Shown here in pieces: positions 23,487 to 38,010 of a stretch of 64,000 bases of DNA. A program made the position numbers and the translations under genes. The stretch's first letter is position 1; every line of letters begins with the position of its first letter. Source of the stretch: Eunapius fragilis. Taxonomy: Eukaryota; Porifera; Demospongiae; Spongillida; Spongillidae. The notes beneath the pieces were generated by a model that ran no database searches, had not been told where the DNA came from, and saw only the letters and a list, made by a program, of their open reading frames with translations. The DNA is taken from assembly GCA_963681505.1 (NCBI GenBank), contig OY811981.1:186001-250000 (forward strand). Direction: 5' to 3'.

Positions 23487-24428
23487 TCACAAAGAAAGGA
23501 CTGGCATGTGAGTGCAGCTCTTCTTCTCAACAATGGTGACCATGGCCATCACACCTGTTCCCAGCAAGAGACACGCCCCCTTGGCGAGGTAGTCGTGTAC
23601 GGACACGCTCTCCAAGAGGTTCGGTAGAATCGTGACCAGGGCTATGTACAGAAACCCTCCTGCGGTGAAAGGCAACAACCAGTGTGTTGCGCTGCAAACA
23701 TGCTCCGCGGTAAGTCCAGCCACCACGCCGACAACTCCTCCAAACGAAGTGAACATTTGCGCCTTGGCAGCGCTGCGGCAGTCAAAGCCAGAGTTTAGAA
23801 GGATAGCAAAGTCACCTATCTCATGTGGAACTTCGTGACATAGGATGGCTAGTGTTGTGAGTAGACCCACTACAGGGCTGGCAGCATAACTAGCAGCTAT
23901 GGCCAAGCCGTGGGTCAAATTATCCGTACAGTTGGCAGCGAGGTTAAGGTATCCGGTTATGTCTTTACCCAGCCATTTGGATGAATGCTCGACGCGTGAG
24001 CCATTGACGCAGGAGTGTTCGGTACACTTTGCCACCTTTTCAACTATCATAAATGCCATAAGACCACACAGCGTCCACAGCCCGGTCCAGAGACTGTCTA
24101 TTTTCTGAGGTTTGCCCCAGACTTCAGGCAGCAGGTGGAGGAAAACATCGCCCAGCAGCCCGCCAACTGCGAAGCTCAGTATCGCCTTCATCCACTTCGA
24201 ATCGCCACTAACAGACCCCAACTTCATCCATCGATTTACGATCAGCGGGAATACGCCACACGCTCCTACGACGAGCGCTGAGGATAACGCACTTATCCAC
24301 GTTGTTAAGGTGACACGATCCTGCTCTATGTGAAGTATCTTTTGAGAGTGAATGTGTCCCTTTGTCTGACACAAGCACACGAGGATAAACCACAATGCCA
24401 CCACTCGTGTTGCCATTCCTGTTATCAT
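23487..24428 (-). CDS. SLC39A13: ZIP-family zinc transporter, ZIP13-like
   Basis: Intronless reading frame of 313 residues with an N-terminal signal-like segment and about eight membrane helices. Family signatures are FAVGGLLGDVFLHLLPEVWG in helix II, NCTDNLTHGLAIAASY in helix IV and HEVPHEIGDFAILLNSGFD in helix V, supplying the His/Asp/Glu metal ligands. PFTAGGFLYIALVTILPNLL follows. The closest recalled match is ZIP13 (SLC39A13), an ER/Golgi zinc exporter to the cytosol; ZIP7 is the alternative, but the His-rich loop of ZIP7 is absent. The start codon lies only 74 bp downstream of the TELO2 stop on the same strand, so its promoter must overlap the TELO2 3' end or it is expressed by another route. 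Confidence 0.88.
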   Translation of the reverse strand: MITGMATRVVALWFILVCLCQTKGHIHSQKILHIEQDRVTLTTWISALSSALVVGACGVFPLIVNRWMKLGSVSGDSKWMKAILSFAVGGLLGDVFLHLLPEVWGKPQKIDSLWTGLWTLCGLMAFMIVEKVAKCTEHSCVNGSRVEHSSKWLGKDITGYLNLAANCTDNLTHGLAIAASYAASPVVGLLTTLAILCHEVPHEIGDFAILLNSGFDCRSAAKAQMFTSFGGVVGVVAGLTAEHVCSATHWLLPFTAGGFLYIALVTILPNLLESVSVHDYLAKGACLLLGTGVMAMVTIVEKKSCTHMPVLSL

Positions 24429-24502
24429 GGAGCATCGCAGTCGCGTCGGTGCGATATATAAACACTTAATAACGACTAATTAAGTCCGCAATGGAACAAA
24501 AG

Positions 24503-25188
24503 TCATTGTGAGTTCAACTTCAGTTCTTGAAGCGACACTTTGAGAATAGATAAGCTTTGTCTAGCAAGTCCGCGGCAGTCATTGTCGCTATCATTGCTGG
24601 CGACGTCTTTAAAAAATCATAAAGTATTAAAGGTTAACACCACTGGCACAACACACATACCATTCAGCCATTGCACCACTTCTGTCAGCTCACTCTCCAG
24701 TTCACCAACGAAGGCAAAGGTGTGTGTAGCTTCCAACATCATCGCCATGGCAAAGAGGATACCCTGCCTCACATAGCTGTGCCCAGTGAAGCCACACGGT
24801 AACATAACGGTACACCTACATGTTTGGATGGTAGCGAAGAGCCCATAGAAAGTCCACCAGAGCAGCTGCCATTCTGGGAAGCAGTGGTGCGTGTGTGGCT
24901 GCATGGATGACCACACCCAACGTATGCAGTAGGCTTCCCAGTACGAGACTGTCTGCACCAAGGAGGTCCAGGCAGTTCAGTGGTTGGTCATAAGCTTGCA
25001 TCAGAGGGAAGAAGAAGAGTGGAGCCACTGGGGCAAACCTGTTAGGCACAGCAGTGGGAGGAGTCCTGACTGGGCCCTGGGATGGACATAAACAAAAGAT
25101 TACTGCAATTTAGCAAAAGAGATGCAATGTAACACATGTAAGGCTACCACACCACATATGTTGGTCACCATGGGTACACTACCCATGG

Positions 25189-25230
<42 letters not shown>

Positions 25231-28200
25231 CATGGCCACACACTGCACATGATCACATACACACACACCACAGGTAGCTCACCTTGGATATTACCCTTGT
25301 TTTGGCTTTCAGCCTCTCCCTGACTACACCCTCCCAAACTCTGCTTCCTGGACGTGATACCATCGCTGGTGCCTGAGTACTGGCCTGGGGACTTGATTGA
25401 GGTGTAGAAAGTTCTAGTGCTGCTGCTGAAATGACCTGTAGTGTAACCATGACAACCATTCAGAGGCATTCACTGATTTTCATGACCCCAGGACAACCAA
25501 CAATAAAGACTGCTACATAAGAACCATCAACCACAACCCACAGAGCTGCTTCTACTTCTTCCACCCCCCCCCCCCTTTGGTCCACCTCATCACCACCCTC
25601 CCTTGGTCCACCTCATCACCACCCTCCCTTGGTCCACCTCATCATGGTCCACCTCTCATATGATGTTAGGTGGTTTAAGGTAGAAGGTGTAATCTATACT
25701 GCATTTTGAGCTTTCTCCCTCTTCCCCCATCCCTCCCCCTCCCCCTCCCCCATCTGCTAATCCTAAGAAGCCTTAGAACATGAGAACAGTGTACAATCAC
25801 CATACAGCATTAAAGGGCTCACCTCCAGTATATCTATCCTCTGTCTGATACTGTAGTTAGGCCCATACAGTTGAGCAGTGAGGTAGGGAACACTCTGCTT
25901 GGGGCAGCTCACTGCCAGGGCAACCATAGCTCTGTGCCTCAGCCTTGCAAAGTCGCTCAGAGCATAGTTATCAGAGGTATGAAGCAACACTTTGGTGAGC
26001 TCTGTAGCCACCTCCCCCACGTCAGGGGGTAGGGCCCTCACCAATGACTCTGCTGCAGCCAATGCAGACTCAAAGTGGGAGGGGCTCTCAGGTGATACCA
26101 GTGCAGCTAGGCATGTCCTCAGGTATCGAGGAGGGAGCGGTTGATCCGAGGGAGGGTCTTCTCCCGAGGCATAGGGTATGAGGTCATCATCACTGAGGAG
26201 GACCAGGGACATGGGGTACAAGGTCATCATCACTGAGGAGGACCAGGGACATGATGGGGTACAGGGTCATCATCACTGAGGAGGACCAGGGACATGGGGT
26301 ACAAGGTCATCATCACTGAGGAGGACCAGGGACATGGGGTACAAGGTCATCATCACTGAGGAGAACCAGGGACATGGGGTATAGGGTCATCATCACTGAG
26401 GAGGACCAGGGACATGGGGTACAAGGTCATCATCACTGAGGAGAACCAGGGACATGGGGTATAGGGTCATCATCACTGAGGAGGACCAGGGACATGGGGT
26501 ACAAGGTCATCATCACTGAGGAGAACCAGGGACATGGGGTATAGGGTCATCATCACTGAGGAGGACCAGGGACATGGGGTACAAGGTCATCATCACTGAG
26601 GAGGACCAGGGACATGGGGTACAAGGTCATCATCACTGAGGAGGACCAGGGACATGGGGTACAAGGTCATCATCACTGAGGAGAACCAGGGACATGGGGT
26701 ACAAGGTCATCATCACTGAGGAGAACCAGGGACATGGGGTATAGGGTCATCATCACTGAGGAGGACCAGGGACATGGGGTACAAGGTCATCATCACTGAG
26801 GAGAACCAGGGACATGGGGTATAGGGTCATCATCACTGAGGAGGACCAGGGACATGGGGTACAAGGTCATCATCACTGAGGAGAACCAGGGACATGGGGT
26901 ATAGGGTCATCATCACTGAGGAGGACCAGGGACATGGGGTATAGGGTCATCATCACTGAGGAGGACCAGGGACATGGGGTATAGGGTCATCATCCCTGAG
27001 GAGGACCAGGGACATGGGGTATAGGGTCATCATCACTGAGGAGGACCAGGGACATGGGGTACAGGGTCATCATCACTGAGGAGGACCAGGGACATGGGGT
27101 ATAGGGTCATCATCACTGAGGAGGACCAGGGACATGGGGTACAGGGTCATCATCACTGAGGAGGACCAGGGACATGGGGTACAGGGTCATCATCACTGAG
27201 GAGGACCAGGGACATGGGGTACAGGGTCATCATCACTGAGGAGGACCAGGGACATGGGGTACAGGGTCATCATCACTGAGGAGGACCAGGGACATGGGGT
27301 ATAGGGTCATCATCACTGAGGAGGACCAGGGACATGGGTTACAGGGTCATCATCACTGAGGAGGACCAGGGACATGGGGTACAAGGTCATCATCACTGAG
27401 GAGGACCAGGGACATGGGGTACAGGGTCATCATCACTGAGGAGAACCAGGGACATGGGGTACAGGGTCATCATCACTGAGGAGGACCAGGGACATGATGG
27501 GGTATAGGGTCATCATCACTGAGGAGGACCAGGGACATGATGGGGTATAGGGTCATCATCACTGAGGAGGACCAGGGACATGGGGTACAGAGTCATCATC
27601 ACTGAGAAGGACCAGGGACATGGGGTACAGGGTCATCATCACTGAGGAGGACCAGGGACATGATGGGGTATAGGGTCATCATCACTGAGGAGGACCAGGG
27701 ACATGATGGGGTATAGGGTCATCATCACTGAGGAGGACCAGGGACATGGGGTACAGAGTCATCATCACTGAGAAGGACCAGGGACATGGGGTACAGGGTC
27801 ATCATCACTGAGGAGGACCAGGGACATGGGGTACAGGGTTATCATCACTGAGGAGGACCAGGGACATGGGGTACAGGGTCATCATCACTGAGGAGGACCA
27901 GGGACACTATACAATGTGCATGGAAGGTCATTGGGAGGACTTGTTGAGTCATGTGATTACTCATACCTATCAACATCAGTGTAGGAGGCAGTCCTGACAA
28001 GGCCCTCACCAAACCTGCCAGTCTGTGAAGAGGGTGGTGGAGGTGGAGGTGGAGGTGGAGGGACAGCTGCAGCTATAATGGCTTCCACCTCCTTCTGTAC
28101 AGCTGAAGGGCTACATGGAGAACTCATCCCCAGACCAAATCAACCAGCGCTCACAAACCTTGCCAATCTCTGCAGCTCTTCCACAGAAGCACTTGGTTCA

Positions 28201-30216
28201 TACTCAAATGTCAGCATATGTGTACCATCACCATCACCATCACCATCACCGCAGTCCTTGTGGTTTAGCCAGTTCATCAGGCGCTCACCTACAACCATGC
28301 CACACTGTCTGATTTCAGTAACAGGACTGTCGATGTGTGTCTGTATACCAGACATAACATAGCTCTGAAATTCTGCACACAAGAAACATATAATAATGTT
28401 CCTCATTGAGGTACAAGGTATGACGTACTTGATCTAACCAGAGTGATGTCACTTTCATCCAGATATTGGGGGGCTAGCATCAACAGCTGTGACAGCCACA
28501 TGTGCTGTCTATGGTCCATGTGTCGCAAGGCGGAGCTGTTGCCCCAGACATCCAGTAAAGCCAACAAGGCTTCAACAAGCATCGTTCGGGTCAGTTTGTC
28601 ACCTGACAAATAGCCAATCAGGTTGAAAAGAACCCGTCGTGTGTTTGGAACTTTGACTAGGAAGGCTTTGTGTGTGAGAAGAAACTTAACCTTGGGGTTA
28701 AGCAATATTAGATCACCCAGGAGCCTCCTCATGACAGTCGGTGGGTCAAGGGTCCTAAAAGGGTCAAACATTAGACATCTCCTTCCTTTCCAAGTATGGT
28801 TTAAGGTATGTTCTTTGCCTCATCACAATGTGCATCACTTGTTCCTAGGCCCCAGTCCCAACAGAGGACGTTGGCTGATCACTGATAGCAATTCATCCAT
28901 GAGGTGAGATCATATTCACAACATTATCTATACCACTTCATGTATGAATCACTAATGATCAGCCTCACTCCTGATTCAGACACATAAAGAACTGTCTGCA
29001 TACATCTGGAGCCTCTGGTTTAGCACTGCACAAAGTAAACCTGTTTGGCACACAACCAAACCTGTTTAGCACACAACCAAACCTGTTTAGCACACAACTG
29101 GCATGCCCGAAAACTGCACCTCATGTAAATGTGGGCAACACTTTGATGTATATGAGCAAGCTTTGGTGACTCACGGATTGGCATGTGTCATCACTGCATC
29201 CAGCACTGACTCCAGACTGCTGTCTGGTATATGACGGAACAAGGCCTGGGCTATTCTTTCCCACAAAGGGTCACCTTTGGTCTTATCTCCCAGGCCTGCT
29301 ATAACCACAGGCATCACCACATCTAAGCCAAAGGCACTGTTTATTAGAAATGTAACTGACAACATAATAGGGAGCCTCCCCCACCTTTCTGTCCAAGGAG
29401 TGCAAGCTTCCCTATCAGAGCTGCTGGAAATACAGTACTGCATGAAACACCATCTATGTTAAGAGAGATGGTGTGTTACCAATGTACATCAAAACATGAT
29501 TCCGTTCCATACCACCTGGTCCCCAGCCAATTACCACGCTTTTTTTTGTATAACTTGTCCCCAGCCCTACTCCTGCACCTGGTCCCCAGCCTTTCACCTC
29601 TAATGGCTCAGATCATCTGGTCCCCAGCCTTTCACCTCTAATAGCTTGATACAGCTGGTCCAGGGTCTTCATCAGTGTGTGGGCAAGTGCAGTGAAAAGA
29701 GGCGTTGGCAGAAGACTAGGTTCCAGGGAATGCCTGAGAGCATTTGAAATGAGGTCAGGAACACGACACATGCAGCCAATGATGTGCTCTTGTAGAGGCG
29801 TTAGCGTGGCGTTGACAGGTTGTCTACACTGCTCAAAAATGAGTCGAGTTGAGGAGAATAACAACTTGGCTCGTCTTGCAAGCCAGGCCGCGACGATGGT
29901 CCTATTGTGAAGTGCGATATTGTGTGGACGGTAACTAACGATCCAGTACTTACGGACATGTAGTGATATTCTCAACAATTATATTCAACTCATTATTTTC
30001 ACCAGCTGCCTGCAAAAGGTAGCCACATTGCTCACTTTCTACAGCACACGCTACTCGACACATAGAAGCACATAAGTTGGCGTGGAAACCCTCAAGCGAC
30101 TGCTTGTTCGAGTTCTGCAGAAAATGCACGCATTCCTTTGCAATATGATTCGCTTCTGTTGTGTCGGCACATTTATCAAAGGCTCCCACGAGTTCTCTTA
30201 CTCGGACGATAGCCAT
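24503..30216 (-). CDS. TELO2: Telomere length regulation protein TEL2
   Basis: Helical-repeat co-chaperone (TTT complex) that stabilises PIKK kinases such as mTOR, ATM and DNA-PK. Matching segments include GNSSALRHMDHRQHMWLSQL, CGMVVGERLMNWLNHKD, the acidic SDDDLIPYASGED, PPRYLRTCLAALVSPESP, ALSDFARLRHRAMVALAVS, YGPNYSIRQRIDILEV, PLFFFPLMQAYDQPLNCLDL, LGSLLHTLGVVIHAA and HSYVRQGILFAMAMML. The last exon (24503-24606) follows a 54-bp intron and encodes DVASNDSDNDCRGLARQSL, as at the family C-terminus. The intron at 26193-27966 consists mostly of 42 extra tandem copies of its own 3' splice site. The start (MAIVRVRELVGAFDK) diverges from SMURF by 220 bp. Confidence 0.93.
25193..25227. repeat. (CA)n microsatellite in a TELO2 intron
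   Basis: About 17 CA units, preceded and followed by related CCATGGTCAC and CCATGGCCAC words. Confidence 0.85.
26181..27905. repeat. 40-bp minisatellite, 43 copies, derived from a TELO2 intron-exon junction
   Basis: The unit core TCATCATCACTGAGGAGGAC repeats every 40 bp (43 bp in a few units), with two main point-variant types. I count 43 cores, including the authentic exon copy at 26184-26196. On the TELO2 strand each unit reads CCTGGTCCTCCTCAG|TGATGATGACC, that is polypyrimidine tract, acceptor AG and the start of the exon encoding SDDDL. The exon really used begins at 26192; the preceding exon ends at 27967 (DVD plus AG). All other copies lie within that intron. Confidence 0.95.
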
Positions 30217-30436
30217 TTTAACCCTCGGCTCAAGGAATTAATTTTAATTATGTTTACGTGAGTTGGACTGCATCACGCGATCTTCTGAACGGCTGCTCCA
30301 ACACAAGGGGGGGAGGGGGGGCCGCGAAACGTATATTGTCAGAAGGGATGCGACTATTTCTACGAGTGCAGCACCAGTATTGGACCTGACCAGACAGCAC
30401 AGCCTAGGGCGCAATAAAAAATCGAAAAAATCTGTC
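30217..30436. promoter_or_regulatory. Bidirectional promoter region, TELO2 / SMURF
   Basis: 220 bp between divergent ATGs, the largest of the divergent gaps. It has a G-rich run (GGGGGGGAGGGGGGGCC near 30308). No TATA box is seen near either start. Confidence 0.5.
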
Positions 30437-35664
<5,228 letters not shown>

Positions 35665-36207
35665 CTGGACGTTGTGATTAGCATCAATTGTGAAACTGTC
35701 TGTATGTGATCTGTTCATCTCTCTGTTCAAGTCTCCTTGTATGTTAAAAAACATATGTACTATCACTAAAATGATTCCTTGTGTGTGGAGGAGGCTGGGG
35801 AATGGTATGCAACAGTATGTCTGGTTCTTGATGACTTTCATAACCACATATCATATTTGTGTGAATACCAGACAAGGAAAACCTTACAAATAAGTAAGCT
35901 GGCAAGAATTTGGAACACATTTTAAAAAGTTTTCAGATGTTTTTGATTCTGCATTGTATGCTACAAAGCTATTCTTACACAGTTCCAATTGCACGTTCCA
36001 TTTTAGCACAACTGAGCATTTAATTTATAATTAGCTATGGCAAGTACTCCTTGACCTGAAGGAATGCATGCACTCCCGTACATTTCGGACCACTCTGTCT
36101 AAAACAGCAACTGTATTCATAAAAAGTACTGCATTTTTTTTTTGACCAGGCTCAAAAGAATATTTAGGTTATAGGGTACGACTGATAAGGATAATATGTA
36201 AAACTGT

Positions 36208-36213
36208 AATAAA
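36208..36213 (+). terminator. AATAAA, candidate polyadenylation signal of SMURF
   Basis: Canonical hexamer about 545 bases after the SMURF stop. Confidence 0.55.
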
Positions 36214-36230
36214 ATTCTGAACAACTTATC

Positions 36231-36236
36231 TTTATT
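36231..36236 (-). terminator. AATAAA (minus strand), candidate polyadenylation signal of MPG
   Basis: TTTATT on the plus strand, about 355 bases past the MPG stop in minus orientation and 18 bases from the SMURF signal. Confidence 0.5.
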
Positions 36237-36590
36237 TCATGTTCTGTTATGCATATATAAGGCACACACACACACACTACCAGGCCAGCTGGATATGCCT
36301 AGGATACCCTAGGATACCCAAGTATTTCCTCTCATTAAGGTCACTACTTGGACATCTCCTGTAACTTCACTAGAGGCTGAGCTCCTGCAGTGCTTTTTAA
36401 CCCCAACTACCACAGCCAGGGGAATGCACGCACCCGCATCCATTCTTAACACCTTCCTTCTTTGGCTGCTGCAAAAAACCCCACAGTTGTGCTCGTTCCA
36501 AGACTCAACTTGGACCACCGGCTGTTATTATTACGTCAGCGAGTTAGAAGAGAACACGCAAATAATACATGATTCCAATATTTGCAAATT

Positions 36591-37331
36591 TTACTTTTTG
36601 CTAACGCATGCGTTGCCATTTATGTAGAACCTCAAAAGTTTGTCGGCCCATTCTCCTGCGTAGTCCACGCCTACTCTCTTGGCTGCGGTTATCTCCTTGT
36701 CACCCTCACCCTCTTCTACCCACATAGATGAACTCGTCATCAAATCCAGCTTATCACAGCTCTTGTCAATGCCCAAGGCTTCGCACAGTTTTGCAGGACC
36801 ATTGCACAACTCCCGTGACTTCTTTTTCCCGCCTTTCCTTCGAGCCGCCATTTCGTCCATTCCTTCGAAAGGCTCCAAAGCTCTCACCAACACGGCCGCA
36901 CCATCGCCATCACTGGAGATATTAAAACAATGATGCATGCCGTATACGGAGTAGACATAAGCAGTTCCCGGAGCCATGAACATTGCTGCATTACGCTCCG
37001 TCCTCTTCCCGCCGTAAGAGTGGGCTGCTTTATCTTCGCCACCAAGGTACGCTTCAGTTTCAACTATAATTCCCCTGCACACTTTCTCTTCGCTGCACTT
37101 TACAAGTACGCATCCCAACAGTGCTCTGGCTAGGTCGATGCAAGGTCGTGTGTAAAATTCTTTAGTGCATCGTACAGGGTGTGGCCGGTGGTTTTCTGGG
37201 ACTACTTGACACGAGGATACGAGGCACGTTTCATTAGGCACCTCGAGAGAATCCTTAAGCCTCTTTGTCTCCACTTCACTGTAAAATTGTTCCCTTTTTC
37301 TTTTAAGTCTTTCCGATCGCTTCACAGACAT
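36591..37331 (-). CDS. MPG: 3-methyladenine DNA glycosylase (AAG/MPG)
   Basis: Single-exon 246-residue base-excision repair enzyme that removes alkylated purines and hypoxanthine. A basic N-terminus (SERLKRKREQ) could serve as a nuclear signal. Conserved stretches are YTRPCIDLARALLGCVLVK, IIVETEAYLGGEDKAAHSYG (active-site Glu in ETEAYLG), FMAPGTAYVYSVYGMHHCFN (with the DNA-intercalating tyrosine region), LVRALEPFEGMDEM, ELCNGPAKLCEALGI, and RVGVDYAGEWADKLLRFYI. The end VSKK is near the family's catalytic-domain boundary. It is divergent from ATG12, with 68 bp between ATGs. Confidence 0.96.
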   Translation of the reverse strand: MSVKRSERLKRKREQFYSEVETKRLKDSLEVPNETCLVSSCQVVPENHRPHPVRCTKEFYTRPCIDLARALLGCVLVKCSEEKVCRGIIVETEAYLGGEDKAAHSYGGKRTERNAAMFMAPGTAYVYSVYGMHHCFNISSDGDGAAVLVRALEPFEGMDEMAARRKGGKKKSRELCNGPAKLCEALGIDKSCDKLDLMTSSSMWVEEGEGDKEITAAKRVGVDYAGEWADKLLRFYINGNACVSKK

Positions 37332-37399
37332 CTAGTGTGCAACGTTGATGGGCGGGGCAGACGTAAATACTTTTAATAATAGAATCGTGCAAAAACAAA
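37332..37399. promoter_or_regulatory. Bidirectional promoter region, MPG / ATG12
   Basis: Sixty-eight bases between divergent start codons, with a short T/A-rich middle (ACTTTTAATAATAG) and a GGGCGGGGC GC-box close to the MPG start. Confidence 0.6.
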
Positions 37400-37897
37400 A
37401 TGGCCGAAGATGAAGCACAAGCTCAGACGGATAAAGGTGTGTTTTTACAACGAGGACTAGAGCTGTTCGTATCTTTACCACACGCTTGCCGTTACAGTGA
37501 TCCTAAGCCTAAAGCCTTTGCCAAACACACCCATTATTAAGTCGAACAAGTTCTTAGTTGATAAGACACGTAAAATTAGCTGGCTCCTGCAATGGCTGAA
37601 GCAGAACCTCCAGTGTGAACCACAGGAATCAGTGGTAAGCGCGCCAAAAGCTATTCCGCCATTTGTAGAACGTGTGATGTAAAATGATACCTCTTCTTGT
37701 GTAGTTCGTGTACTTACAACAAGCGTTCTGTCCTGCTCCCGATCAGTCCTTGGAGACATTGTGTGAAGTAAGGATTCATATATCGTCGACGTGTATCAGG
37801 TTTAATTCTCCCCTTCTCCCTCTCCCACGACCATCAGTTGTATGGCTCGGCGAACAAACTGATAATTTCTTATTCAAAACAGCCGGCCTGGGGATGA
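37400..37897 (+). CDS. ATG12: Ubiquitin-like autophagy protein ATG12
   Basis: Four exons (37400-37436, 37498-37634, 37705-37767, 37838-37897) give 98 residues. The ubiquitin-like fold matches the family: VILSLKPLPNTPIIKSNKF, then SWLLQWLKQNLQ, FVYLQQAFCPAPDQSLETLC, and an ending KLIISYSKQPAWG. The terminal glycine, which is conjugated to ATG5 by ATG7 and ATG10, is the last residue before the stop, as expected, because ATG12 needs no processing. The N-terminal extension is short (about a dozen residues) compared with vertebrate ATG12. The intron positions are clean GT-AG. Confidence 0.95.
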
Positions 37898-38010
37898 GAG
37901 CTGTAGTTGTGTGTGCCTGTGTGTGTGATTATATATATATATCTTGTGTAGTTTGTGTTTTCTTATGACCGTTTTTGTTCAACTGTTATTAGATGGCTCC
38001 AAATGGGCAG

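Larger units (their letters stand above)
35665..36590. other. Convergent 3' region between SMURF and MPG
   Basis: No exon is supported. AATAAA on the plus strand at 36208-36213 fits SMURF (about 545 nt of 3' UTR). TTTATT at 36231-36236 is AATAAA on the minus strand and fits MPG. The two signals overlap such that the transcripts would end within a few tens of bases of each other. A CA run lies at 36263-36276. Confidence 0.6.

Noticed and set aside
26181..27905. CRISPR-like regular array
   Set aside because: Units are contiguous 40-bp repeats without unique spacers, inside a eukaryotic intron. It is a minisatellite.
28115..28312. Frame with a run of eight histidines
   Set aside because: It is antisense to a GGTGATGGT repeat that encodes Asp-Gly repeats in a TELO2 exon. 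The sense strand matches TELO2.
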